The notes under the pieces are model-generated. The model was given only the letters and a program-made list of their open reading frames with translations, was not told the DNA's origin and searched no databases. Of a stretch of 64,000 nt of DNA, positions 25,909-35,300 are shown one piece after another; the stretch's first letter is position 1, and the number at the start of each line of letters is the position of its first letter. The position numbers and the translations under genes are program-made. Where the stretch lies: assembly GCF_020055675.1 (NCBI RefSeq), contig NZ_JAIPUS010000008.1, forward strand, positions 62,001 to 126,000. The letters are read 5' to 3'. This stretch comes from Marivita sp. Its GTDB lineage: Bacteria; Pseudomonadota; Alphaproteobacteria; Rhodobacterales; Rhodobacteraceae.

Positions 25909-27009
25909 TCAACCGACGTGAAACAAGGTCGAGAACAGCTTTGGATCAAGGCTCTGCGCCGCAAACAAGTCGCCCTCGGTCAGGACCGACACAGCATCGT
26001 GGCTGTGCAGGCTTTCCTGATGGCTGGCCAGCACACGGTAATCGCCGATTCGGGGATCCGCTTGCAATTGCTCGGCAAAGAGCCGCGCCGCATCCTCGAC
26101 GAAGATCGGGTTGGCCGCGTTCAGTTCGGCAAAGGCCTGTTCGTCCTCGCGCTTGACCATGACCTGCGTTTCAGTGGGCACGGCACTGCGGCACATGTCG
26201 ATCACGTCTTCGAACCACAGGCATTTGTCATCCTTCAGATCCACCGAAATCCGCGCCACGGAGCGTTGCGAATGCGGCGTCGCCAACTGCCCGCGCGTGC
26301 GGCGGGCATGTTCGCTCAATTCCAGCGAACATGGGCAGGTCGAGCTGTAGACATAGTCCAGATGCATGATCCTGTGGCGCACGCCGTCCTGGTCGAACAG
26401 CTCCAGCGCGATGTCGTAATACTGGTAGCCGGACAAGCCCGAGCGCAGGCTATCGACCTTCATCGGGAAGGACAGGCGCATGTTGATCCGCGCATCGAAG
26501 GACTCGAGGTTGGATTTGTAGTCATCCAGCGCGCGTTCGATAACATCGAAGCTGAAGGTCTTTTCGGCATGCTCATAAAACGACCGCATGATGCGGCTCA
26601 TGTTGATGCCCTTCTTGTCGGCCTCAAGGCTGACCGTGCCGGTGACGCTTGTCTCCAGTGTCAGGTCACCATTGTCGCGGGTATGATAGCGGATCGGCAG
26701 GCGGAAATTGGAGATCCCGACATGCTGGATCCCGCGATTGGCGCCCCGGATCAGGGCCGACGGGCCGTTCTGAAGATCGGGCAGAGACGCCTTGTACGAG
26801 TCGTCCACGGAAAACCCGCCGGGATAGTCCCGGCGCATCTCCGGGTAAGGCATGTTGTCTGCGCCATCCACAAAGCTGCGCAGAGCGGGATCGACGGTGT
26901 CGATCTCGGCATCTTGTGCCTTTTCGGCCCATTGGCGCAACAGCGCCAAAGCGGCCTCCGCCTCGTCCCGACTCGGTTTGCGGTCGATCTCAGGTGTATG
27001 GATGTTCAT
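25909..27009 (-). CDS. folE2: GTP cyclohydrolase FolE2 (type IB)
   Basis: The 366-residue enzyme converts GTP to 7,8-dihydroneopterin, the first step of folate synthesis. FolE2 motifs are present: NVGI-type HVGISNFRLPI, the metal-site cysteine in DYVYSSTCPCSLELSEHARR, and the C-terminal HSHDAVSV. Type IB enzymes use various divalent metals, not zinc, and in many bacteria back up FolE under zinc starvation; in others, including roseobacters, FolE2 is the only one. The ATG at 27009 is preferred over an upstream frame by homology and a GGGG-rich site. Inverted repeats after the stop (25817-25834 and GGCACCC/GGGTGCC at 25843-25891) may terminate the transcript. No Zur box was recognised. Confidence 0.93.
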   Translation of the reverse strand: MNIHTPEIDRKPSRDEAEAALALLRQWAEKAQDAEIDTVDPALRSFVDGADNMPYPEMRRDYPGGFSVDDSYKASLPDLQNGPSALIRGANRGIQHVGISNFRLPIRYHTRDNGDLTLETSVTGTVSLEADKKGINMSRIMRSFYEHAEKTFSFDVIERALDDYKSNLESFDARINMRLSFPMKVDSLRSGLSGYQYYDIALELFDQDGVRHRIMHLDYVYSSTCPCSLELSEHARRTRGQLATPHSQRSVARISVDLKDDKCLWFEDVIDMCRSAVPTETQVMVKREDEQAFAELNAANPIFVEDAARLFAEQLQADPRIGDYRVLASHQESLHSHDAVSVLTEGDLFAAQSLDPKLFSTLFHVG

Positions 27010-27131
27010 ACTCAGGCCCCCTCGCCTGTTGGTCGCGTCACTCAAACATAGGTGCGATCAGGATTTATTCCATAGACCCTGTTACGTCCCGACATCGCAT
27101 GCAGATCAATCTGCGGGGGAAAAACCTGCGC

Positions 27132-28310
27132 TCACACAGCCGCCAGCGCCGACTGGATATCGTCGATCAGGTCCTCCGTATCCTCAATTCCGATCGAGAG
27201 GCGCACCAATCCGTCAGTGATCCCCAACATGTCGCGCTGTTCGGCAGCAAGCCGCTGATGGGTGGTCGTGGCCGGATGGGTCACGATACTCTTGGCATCT
27301 CCAAGGTTGTTCGAGATCACGATGATCCCCAGCGCGTTGAGAAAGGCAAAGGCGGCGTCCTTGCCGCCGGCCAGTTCGATCGCAACCATCGTACTGCCTG
27401 ACCCCAGCTGACGCTGCGCCAGCGCCGCCTGCGGATGCGACGGCAGGCCGGGGTAGATCACCCTGCGCAGCGCCGGGTGTCCTTCCAGCGACTCGGCAAT
27501 CTCCTGTGCCGATTTCGCCTGCGCGCGCACCCGAAGATCGAGCGTTTCCAACCCCTTGAGCTGCACCCATGCGGTGAAGGGCGACATCGACCCACCGGTA
27601 TGCTTCATGTAAGGTTCCACGACCTTGCGGATATGGTCGCGCGTCCCCAGGATCACCCCGCCAAGCGTGCGCCCTTGCCCGTCGATGTGTTTGGTCGAGG
27701 AATAGATCACCACGTCGGCGCCTTGCGCCAGGGCATCGGAAAAGACCGGGGTCGAAAACACGTTGTCCACCACCACGGTCGCGCCATGTGCCCGGGCAAT
27801 TTCAGAAACTGCCGCGATATCAACCAGCTCCAGCGCAGGGTTCGACATCGATTCGAAAAACACGGCGCGCGTGTCGGGCCCCACCGCAGCGCGCCACTGT
27901 CCCAGATCGGCGCCATCGACCAACGTCACCTCGACACCATAGCGCGGCAGTATATCCTCGACGATGTACAAACAGGATCCGAACAGCGCCCGCGCCGACA
28001 CAAGGTGATCACCGGCCTTGAGCATCGACATCAACGCGCCATTCACAGCCGCCATACCGCTGGCGGTGGCAAAGGCGTCCTCGGCCCCTTCCAGCATCGC
28101 GATGCGGTCTTCGAACATCGCGACCGTCGGGTTGCCGTACCGCGCGTAGATATATTCGTCCGGTCCAGCCTGGATAAACCGCTGCTCGGCCTGCTCGGCG
28201 CTGTCGTAGACAAAGCCCTGGGTGAGGAACATCGCCTCGCTCACCTCGCCCCACTGGCTGCGCCTGGTGCCGCCATGCACCAGTTTCGTTCTCGGTTTTC
28301 TGTTTTTCAT
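27132..28310 (-). CDS. metZ: O-succinylhomoserine sulfhydrylase
   Basis: A 392-residue PLP enzyme of the cystathionine gamma-synthase family. Motifs include YARYGNPTVAMFEDRIAMLEGAE, ATASGMAAVN, and the PLP lysine in YSSTKHIDGQGR; IVTHPATTTHQRL near the C-terminus is typical of MetZ. It makes homocysteine directly from O-succinyl- (or O-acetyl-) homoserine and sulfide in methionine synthesis. The ATG at 28310 follows AAAAGGTGATGG. A SAM-II riboswitch and attenuator in its leader confirm methionine control. Discrimination from MetB or MetY is by the overall pattern and the riboswitch, which in this group precedes metZ or metX. Confidence 0.92.
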   Translation of the reverse strand: MKNRKPRTKLVHGGTRRSQWGEVSEAMFLTQGFVYDSAEQAEQRFIQAGPDEYIYARYGNPTVAMFEDRIAMLEGAEDAFATASGMAAVNGALMSMLKAGDHLVSARALFGSCLYIVEDILPRYGVEVTLVDGADLGQWRAAVGPDTRAVFFESMSNPALELVDIAAVSEIARAHGATVVVDNVFSTPVFSDALAQGADVVIYSSTKHIDGQGRTLGGVILGTRDHIRKVVEPYMKHTGGSMSPFTAWVQLKGLETLDLRVRAQAKSAQEIAESLEGHPALRRVIYPGLPSHPQAALAQRQLGSGSTMVAIELAGGKDAAFAFLNALGIIVISNNLGDAKSIVTHPATTTHQRLAAEQRDMLGITDGLVRLSIGIEDTEDLIDDIQSALAAV

Positions 28311-28337
28311 TCCATCACCTTTTGGGCCGCAGCCCAA

Positions 28338-28376
28338 CGAAAAAGCCCCGTTCCGGCCAAGCGAAAGGGGGCTTTC
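28338..28376 (-). terminator. attenuator terminator in the metZ leader
   Basis: On the minus strand AAAGCCCC pairs with GGGGCTTT across an 18-base loop and is followed by TTCG, with three or more T residues at the end. It lies between the SAM-II riboswitch and metZ, so premature termination is the likely output of SAM binding. A second hairpin, TTGGGC-TGCG-GCCCAA (28322-28337), sits just ahead of the ribosome-binding site. Confidence 0.75.
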
Positions 28377-28380
28377 AGCT

Positions 28381-28438
28381 GACCTTTTAGCGGCGTGTTT
28401 AACGTGGCCCGCAATCCGGTAACAAATCGCCACATCGG
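28381..28438 (-). promoter_or_regulatory. SAM-II riboswitch upstream of metZ
   Basis: Read on the minus strand the core is GTGGCGATTTGTTACCGGAT, then TGCGGGCCACGTTAAA and GCTAAAAGGT. P1 forms from GTGGC and GCCAC, and ACC in the loop can pair with the 3' GGT to make the pseudoknot characteristic of SAM-II. S-adenosylmethionine binding represses methionine-synthesis genes in alphaproteobacteria. It matches the family consensus closely. Confidence 0.88.
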
Positions 28439-28501
28439 TGGCATAGACCGATACACGCCCGGAATCAAGAAGACGCGACGCCGTCAAGCGCCGGCCCCCT
28501 G

Positions 28502-28523
28502 CTTCTTCTCTTTTCAAATATGC
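28502..28523 (-). repeat. short intergenic repeat, copy 2
   Basis: The same 22-base sequence as at 6538-6559 with a single difference (CTTCTTCTCTTTT, then CAAATATGC). It lies 101 bases beyond the uvrD stop and ahead of the metZ riboswitch, in the same orientation relative to the genes as copy 1. Confidence 0.5.
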
Positions 28524-28624
28524 CAACGCGAGGTCGGCCAATCGGCGCGATCGTCCGCGTGCCTTGTGTCCCCGCCGTCACGGGCACCACAAACCTGCAT
28601 GCGCGTCAGCGCATTCCACCGGAT

Positions 28625-30994
28625 TCAGAAGGGCACGTCATCGGCGGCACATATGAAGCGGGCGACCACCTTCTTTATCCCGGCCTTGTCGAAATCGATC
28701 TCGAGCTTGTCACCTTCGATCCCCAACACGGCGCCATAGCCAAATTTCTGGTGAAAAACGCGTTCACCCAGTTCATAGGAGGATACGGCGGTGGCGTCGA
28801 TAATCGTGTTGCGCGCTTCGGTCGGTTGGCTCATGGGCCGCTGGGCCGCGCGGGATTGCAGCCGCCGCCAGCCCGGCGAGTTATAGACATTCGCCTCTGC
28901 TGCCTTGTCGTGCAGGTCGGACCCGGCCATCATCTGGGTGGCGGGTGATGCCATGCCCGCCGCGCCGTAACCGCCGCCATAGAGGCCCGGTGGCGTAAGC
29001 ACCTCGACATGGTCTTCCGGCAATTCGTCGATGAACCGCGACGGCAGTGCCGATTGCCACTGGCCGAACACGCGCCGGTTGGCGGCAAAGGAAATCGTGC
29101 TCACCTCTTCGGCGCGGGTAATCCCGACATAGGCGAGGCGGCGCTCTTCCTCGAGCCCCTTGAGCCCCGATTCGTCCATCGAGCGCTGCGACGGGAACAG
29201 CCCGTCTTCCCAACCGGGCAGGAACACGGCGGGAAACTCCAGCCCCTTGGCGGCATGCAGCGTCATGATCGACACTTTCTCGCCATCGCCGCCCTTGTCG
29301 TTGTCCATGATCAGGCTGACATGCTCCAGGAACCCTTGCAGGTTTTCGAATTCCTCAAGCGCCTTGACCAGTTCCTTCAGGTTCTCGAGCCGCCCCGGCG
29401 CTTCGGGGGTCTTGTCGTTCTGCCACATCGCGGTATAGCCGCTTTCGTCCAGAACCATGCCCGCAAGTTCGGGATGGTCGACATCCGCGTCTTCGACCAT
29501 GCGCCCCCAGCGGTCCAGATCGCGAACAAGCTGGCCCAGTTCGGACCCGCCCTTGCCCTTGATCAGCCCCTGGTCAACCGCCAGTCGCGCCCCTTCGACC
29601 AGCGACACGCCATTTTCGCGCGCCACCGTTTGCAGGGTTTGCTGCGCCTTGTCACCCAAACCCCGCTTGGGGGTGTTCACGATCCGCTCGAACGCCAGGT
29701 CGTCGTCCGGGCTGATCACGACGCGGAAATAGGCCATCGCGTCGCGGATCTCCATCCGTTCATAGAATCGCGGCCCGCCGATCACGCGATAGGGCAGACC
29801 GATGGTCAGGAACCGGTCCTCGAAGGCCCGCATTTGGTGAGACGCGCGGACGAGAATCGCCATGTCGTCGAGCGAAAACGCCCGCAGGCCCCGTGTGCCG
29901 GACTGCATCGCCTCGATTTCCTCGCCGATCCAGCGGGCCTCTTCCTCGCCGTCCCAATGGCCGATGAGACGAACCTTTTCGCCGTCTTCCGCGGCGGTCC
30001 AGAGCGTCTTGCCCAGACGCCCCTGGTTGCCCGCGATGACGCCCGACGCCGCAGCCAGGATGTGCGGCGTGGAGCGGTAGTTCTGTTCCAGGCGCACCAC
30101 ATGCGCGCCTTCGAAATCCTTCTCGAACCGCAGGATGTTGCCCACCTCGGCGCCGCGCCAGCCATAGATCGACTGGTCATCGTCACCGACACAGCAGACG
30201 TTCTTGTGAGCGCTCGCCAGCAGCCGCAGCCAGAGATACTGCGCGACGTTGGTGTCCTGGTACTCGTCCACGAGGATGTATTTGAACCAGCGTTGATACT
30301 GCCCGAGCACGTCCGGATGCGCCTGAAAGATCGTCACGACATGCAAGAGCAAGTCGCCGAAATCCACCGCGTTCAGTTCCTTGAGCCGCGCCTGGTAGAG
30401 CGCGTAAAGCTTTGGCCCTTGGTGGTTGTACGCGCCTGCATCGGCGGCGGGCACCTTGTCGGGGGTGATCGCGCGGTTTTTCCAGCCGTCGATGATGCCT
30501 GCGAGTTGCCGTGCGGGCCAGCGTTTGTCGTCGATGCCTGCGGCACGGACAAGTTGCTTCAGGAGCCGCAACTGGTCGTCGGTGTCGAGAATCGTGAAGT
30601 TCGATTTCAGCCCCACCAGTTCGGCGTGGCGGCGCAGCAGTTTCACGCAGATCGCATGGAAGGTACCAAGCCACGGCATACCTTCGACGGTCTGGCCCAA
30701 GAGCCGCCCCACCCGCTCCTTCATCTCGCGCGCGGCCTTGTTGGTAAATGTCACGGCAAGGATTTCGTTGGGCCGCGCACGGCCCGTGTTTAACAGGTGC
30801 ACGATTCGGGTGGTCAGCGCCTTGGTCTTGCCGGTGCCGGCGCCGGCCAGCATCAGGACAGGGCCGTCCAGCGTCTCGACCGCCTGGCGCTGTGCCGGGT
30901 TGAGATCGTCCAGATAGGGCTGCGGGCGCGCAGACATGGCGCGGGCGGACAGGGAGGCGTTTTCGAACGCCTCCATTTCATCGAAACTGCTCAT
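28625..30994 (-). CDS. uvrD: ATP-dependent DNA helicase UvrD/PcrA
   Basis: The 789-residue SF1A helicase unwinds DNA 3' to 5' in nucleotide-excision and mismatch repair. It shows the Q motif LNPAQRQAV, Walker A AGAGTGKTKAL, VTFTNKAAREM (motif Ia), DEYQDTN (motif II), GDDDQSIYGWRGA (motif III), RLEQNYRS (motif IV), IMTLHAAKGLEF (motif V) and VGITRA (motif VI), and a C-terminal Tudor-like tail. The ATG at 30994 is preferred because a longer frame would cross the LexA box. That box, 40-54 bases upstream, predicts SOS induction. The gene is separated from lldD by a divergent promoter region. Confidence 0.96.
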   Translation of the reverse strand: MSSFDEMEAFENASLSARAMSARPQPYLDDLNPAQRQAVETLDGPVLMLAGAGTGKTKALTTRIVHLLNTGRARPNEILAVTFTNKAAREMKERVGRLLGQTVEGMPWLGTFHAICVKLLRRHAELVGLKSNFTILDTDDQLRLLKQLVRAAGIDDKRWPARQLAGIIDGWKNRAITPDKVPAADAGAYNHQGPKLYALYQARLKELNAVDFGDLLLHVVTIFQAHPDVLGQYQRWFKYILVDEYQDTNVAQYLWLRLLASAHKNVCCVGDDDQSIYGWRGAEVGNILRFEKDFEGAHVVRLEQNYRSTPHILAAASGVIAGNQGRLGKTLWTAAEDGEKVRLIGHWDGEEEARWIGEEIEAMQSGTRGLRAFSLDDMAILVRASHQMRAFEDRFLTIGLPYRVIGGPRFYERMEIRDAMAYFRVVISPDDDLAFERIVNTPKRGLGDKAQQTLQTVARENGVSLVEGARLAVDQGLIKGKGGSELGQLVRDLDRWGRMVEDADVDHPELAGMVLDESGYTAMWQNDKTPEAPGRLENLKELVKALEEFENLQGFLEHVSLIMDNDKGGDGEKVSIMTLHAAKGLEFPAVFLPGWEDGLFPSQRSMDESGLKGLEEERRLAYVGITRAEEVSTISFAANRRVFGQWQSALPSRFIDELPEDHVEVLTPPGLYGGGYGAAGMASPATQMMAGSDLHDKAAEANVYNSPGWRRLQSRAAQRPMSQPTEARNTIIDATAVSSYELGERVFHQKFGYGAVLGIEGDKLEIDFDKAGIKKVVARFICAADDVPF

Positions 30995-31033
30995 GCGAGG
31001 CAAGATAACGCCACAGGCAGCAGAGATAAAGAT

Positions 31034-31048
31034 GTTCTGATAATGTTC
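31034..31048 (-). promoter_or_regulatory. LexA (SOS) box of uvrD
   Basis: GTTCTGATAATGTTC is an exact GTTC-N7-GTTC, the direct-repeat operator bound by alphaproteobacterial LexA. It lies 40-54 bases upstream of the uvrD ATG, at a promoter position. Confidence 0.75.
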
Positions 31049-31145
31049 ACTCCGGCACCGCGCGGGTTTCTTCGCAGGAACTGGCCGGAGATTTCGAAAA
31101 TCCGGTTCTGGACAATTCCCGACTTCTGTCCACAAATGCGCGGTT

Positions 31146-32345
31146 ATGGATTATCACGCAAAATACCCCGCGATCGGGGACCTCAAGAGGCGCGCGCAGC
31201 GGCGCATTCCGAAATTCGTCTGGGAGTATCTTGATTCGGCCACCGGACTCGAAGCCACGCTGCGACGCAACCGGTCGGCGCTGGACCAGGTCCTGTTCAC
31301 ACCGTCGATCCTGCATGGCGAGATCGAGATTGATCTGGCGACCTCGCTCTGTGACCGCAGCTATTCCCTGCCCGTCGGGATCAGCCCGGTTGGCATGTCC
31401 GGACTGATCTGGCCCGATGCGGAGCGCAAGCTGGCGCGGGCGGCGACCAAGGCGGGCATGCCCTACAGCATTTCCACCGTGGCCACCCGCACGCCCGAAG
31501 ACGTGGCGCCGCGGCTGGAGGGCAACGGATGGTTCCAGATGTATCCGCCCCGCGACGAGAGCATCCGCACCGACATGCTCAAACGCGCCGGGGATGCCGG
31601 GTTCTCGACGCTGATACTGACCGTCGATGTGCCGGTTCCGTCCCGCCGCGAACGCCAGGTGCGGTCGGGCCTGACCACGCCGCCCAAGCTGACACCAAGG
31701 CTGCTGGCACAGATCGCGACCTGCCCGGCCTGGGCGATCGGTACCGCCACGCATGGCATGCCCCGGATGCGGCTGATCGATGATTACGCCGGCAAGGTCA
31801 CGGGGCTGAATTCGACACAGCACGCGGGCTACATGCTGCGCACCTCGCCAGACTGGGATTACGTGCGTTGGCTGCGCGATGCCTGGGATGGCAAATTCTT
31901 CGTCAAGGGCGTGTTGAACCCCGAAGATGCGCCGCGGCTGGAACAGGCGGGCGTTGATGCGATCTGGCTTTCAAACCATGCCGGACGCCAGTTCGATGCG
32001 GCCCCGGCCCCGATCGAGGTGCTGCCCGCGATGCGCAGGGCCACGACGCTGCCGCTGATCTTCGACAGCGGGATCGAAGGCGGGTTGGACGTGCTGCGCG
32101 CCATCGCCCTGGGGGCCGATTTCGTCATGCTGGGCCGGGCGTGGCATTATGCGCTGGGGGCGTTGGATACCGATGGCCCTGCCCATCTGGTCGACATCCT
32201 GAAGAAAGACATGGTCGCCAATCTGGGGCAACTGGGCGTGGCCCGACCCGCCGATCTGCGCGGCACGGCGAAACTCGACGCACACGACACGTTCGGGCGG
32301 CCCGTGTCGTTCGAGGAAACCCGTGACTTGCAATTGAGACCGTGA
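31146..32345 (+). CDS. lldD: FMN-dependent alpha-hydroxy-acid dehydrogenase (L-lactate dehydrogenase type)
   Basis: A 399-residue TIM-barrel flavoprotein oxidising an L-2-hydroxy acid, most often lactate to pyruvate, and passing electrons to the respiratory chain. Motifs are VGISPVGMSGL near the N-terminal third, QMYPPRD, LTVDVPVPSRRERQVRSGL (part of the active-site loop), IWLSNHAGRQFD with the catalytic His, and FDSGIEGGLDVLRAIALGADFVMLGR for the FMN phosphate. The substrate could equally be glycolate or mandelate. A promoter must lie in the 150 bases shared with divergent uvrD. pyc follows after 49 bases, so pyruvate made here could feed straight into oxaloacetate. Confidence 0.88.
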   Translation: MDYHAKYPAIGDLKRRAQRRIPKFVWEYLDSATGLEATLRRNRSALDQVLFTPSILHGEIEIDLATSLCDRSYSLPVGISPVGMSGLIWPDAERKLARAATKAGMPYSISTVATRTPEDVAPRLEGNGWFQMYPPRDESIRTDMLKRAGDAGFSTLILTVDVPVPSRRERQVRSGLTTPPKLTPRLLAQIATCPAWAIGTATHGMPRMRLIDDYAGKVTGLNSTQHAGYMLRTSPDWDYVRWLRDAWDGKFFVKGVLNPEDAPRLEQAGVDAIWLSNHAGRQFDAAPAPIEVLPAMRRATTLPLIFDSGIEGGLDVLRAIALGADFVMLGRAWHYALGALDTDGPAHLVDILKKDMVANLGQLGVARPADLRGTAKLDAHDTFGRPVSFEETRDLQLRP

Positions 32346-32394
32346 CGAATTCCTACTAAGCAGCCATCAAAGCCAATACGTCAGGACCGCTGCC

Positions 32395-35300
32395 ATGCCA
32401 GATTTCAGGAAGATCCTCATTGCCAACCGAGGCGAGATTGCCATCCGCATCATGCGGGCGGCCAACGAAATGGGCAAGAAGACGGTTGCCGTCTATGCCG
32501 AAGAGGACAAGCTGGGTCTGCACCGGTTCAAGGCGGACGAAGCCTACCGTATCGGCGAAGACCTTGGACCCGTCGCGGCCTATCTGAGCATTGACGAGAT
32601 CATCCGCGTCGCCAAGGGCGCGGGTGCGGATGCGATCCATCCGGGCTATGGCCTGCTGTCGGAAAACCCCGATCTTGTGGATGCCTGCGCCGCCAACGGC
32701 ATCACCTTTATCGGCCCGCGCGCCGAGACCATGCGCGCGCTGGGTGACAAGGCCAGCGCGCGCCGTGTGGCGATCGAGGCGGGTGTGCCCGTGATCCCCG
32801 CGACAGACGTGCTGGGCGACGATTGGGACGCCATCGCCAAGAAGGCCGAGGAGATCGGCTATCCGCTGATGCTCAAGGCAAGCTGGGGCGGCGGCGGGCG
32901 CGGGATGCGTCCAATCAACGACCCCAAGGAGTTGAAAGAGAAAGTGCTCGAAGGCCGCCGTGAAGCGGAAGCGGCATTCGGCAATGGCGAAGGCTATCTC
33001 GAAAAGATGATCATCCGCGCCCGCCATGTCGAGGTGCAGATTCTCGGCGACAAGCAGGGCAGCATCTATCACCTCTACGAACGCGATTGCTCGGTCCAGC
33101 GCCGTAACCAGAAAGTCGTGGAGCGCGCCCCCGCCCCCTATCTGTCCGAGGCGCAACGCGAAGAGCTGTGCGAGCTGGGCCGCAAGATCTGCGCCCATGT
33201 CAATTACGAATGCGCCGGCACCGTCGAATTCCTGATGGATATGGATGACGGCAAGTTCTACTTCATCGAGGTAAACCCCCGCGTGCAGGTCGAACATACC
33301 GTCACCGAGGAAGTGACCGGCATCGACATCGTGCAGGCGCAGATCATGATCGCCGAGGGCAAGTCACTGTCCGAGGCGACAGGCAAGGCCAGCCAATACG
33401 ACATCCGCCTGAACGGCCACGCGCTTCAGACCCGCGTGACGACCGAGGACCCGCAGAACAACTTCATCCCCGATTACGGCCGGATCACGGCCTACCGCTC
33501 GGCCACTGGCATGGGCATCCGTCTGGACGGCGGCACGGCCTATGCGGGTGGGGTCATCACGCGCTACTACGACTCGCTTCTTACCAAGGTCACGGCCTGG
33601 GCCCCAACACCGGAAAAGGCCATCGCTCGCATGGACCGCGCGTTGCGCGAATTTCGCGTGCGCGGTGTGTCGACCAATATCTCCTTTGTCGAAAACCTGC
33701 TCAAGCACCCGACCTTCCTGAACAACCAGTACACCACCAAGTTCATCGATGAGACGCCCGAGCTGTTCCAGTTCAAGAAACGGCGCGACCGGGGCACCAA
33801 GGTATTGACCTACATCGCCGACATCACCGTGAACGGTCATCCCGAGGTGCAGGGACGCGCCAAGCCACATCCCGATCTGAAACCCGCACGCGCGCCGAAA
33901 GCGAGGGTCGAGACGCCACCCCCCGGCACCAAGACCCTGCTGGAGGAAAACGGCCCGCAGGCCGTGGCCGACTGGATGGCGGCACAGAAAGAAGTGCTCA
34001 TCACCGACACCACGATGCGCGACGGGCATCAATCCCTGCTGGCGACGCGGATGCGGTCGATCGACATGATCACCGTGGCACCGGCCTATGCCGCCAACCT
34101 GCCGCAACTGTTCAGCGTGGAATGCTGGGGCGGTGCGACATTCGACGTGGCCTACCGGTTCCTGCAGGAATGCCCGTGGCAGCGCCTGCGCGACCTGCGC
34201 GCGCGGATGCCCAACATCATGACGCAGATGCTGCTGCGGGGCGCGAACGGCGTGGGCTATACCAACTACCCCGACAACGTTGTGCAGTTTTTTGTCAAAC
34301 AGGCGGCAGAGACCGGGGTCGATGTGTTCCGCGTCTTCGACAGCCTCAACTGGACCGAGAACATGCGAGTCGCGATGGATGCCGTGCTGGACACGAACCG
34401 GGTTCTGGAAGGCACGATCTGTTACACAGGCGATCTGAACGATCCGGCGCGGTCCAAGTACGACCTCAAGTACTATGTCGGAATGGGCAAAGAGTTGCGC
34501 GACGCCGGCGCGCACATCCTGGGCCTCAAGGACATGGCGGGGCTTTTGAAGCCCGCCGCCGCCGGGCCGCTGGTCAAGGCGCTCAAGGAAGAGGTCGGCC
34601 TGCCGCTGCATTTCCACACCCACGACACGAGCGGAGCCGGCATCGCCACGATCATGGCAGCGGCAGCCGCGGGCGTCGATGCGGTGGATGCGGCGATGGA
34701 CGCGCTGTCGGGCAACACCTCGCAGCCGACATTGGGATCGGTGGTCGAAGCGCTGCGGCACACCGAACGGGAAACCGGGCTGGATATCTCGGCGATCCGC
34801 GAGATCTCGAACTACTGGGAAACCGTGCGCGGGCAATACGCGGCCTTCGAGAGCGGTCAGCAGGCCCCCGCATCCGAGGTTTACCTGCACGAGATGCCGG
34901 GCGGGCAATTCACCAACCTCAAGGCCCAGGCGCGCTCCATGGGGCTCGAGGAGCGCTGGCACGAGGTCGCCCAGACCTATGCGGATGTGAACCGGATGTT
35001 CGGCGATATCGTCAAGGTCACGCCGTCCTCCAAGGTGGTGGGCGACATGGCGCTGATGATGGTGAGCCAGGGGCTCACCCGCGCGGATGTCGAGGACCCG
35101 GAAAAAGACGTGTCCTTCCCCGACTCGGTGGTCGACATGATGCGCGGCAATCTCGGACAGCCACCGGGCGGATGGCCCGCCGCGATTCAGAAAAAAGTGC
35201 TCAAGGGGGACACCCCCTTCACCGACCGGCCCGGCAAACATGCGGAGCCGGTGGATATAGAGGAGACGCGGACCGCCGTGGTCAAGCAGCTCGAGGGCAA

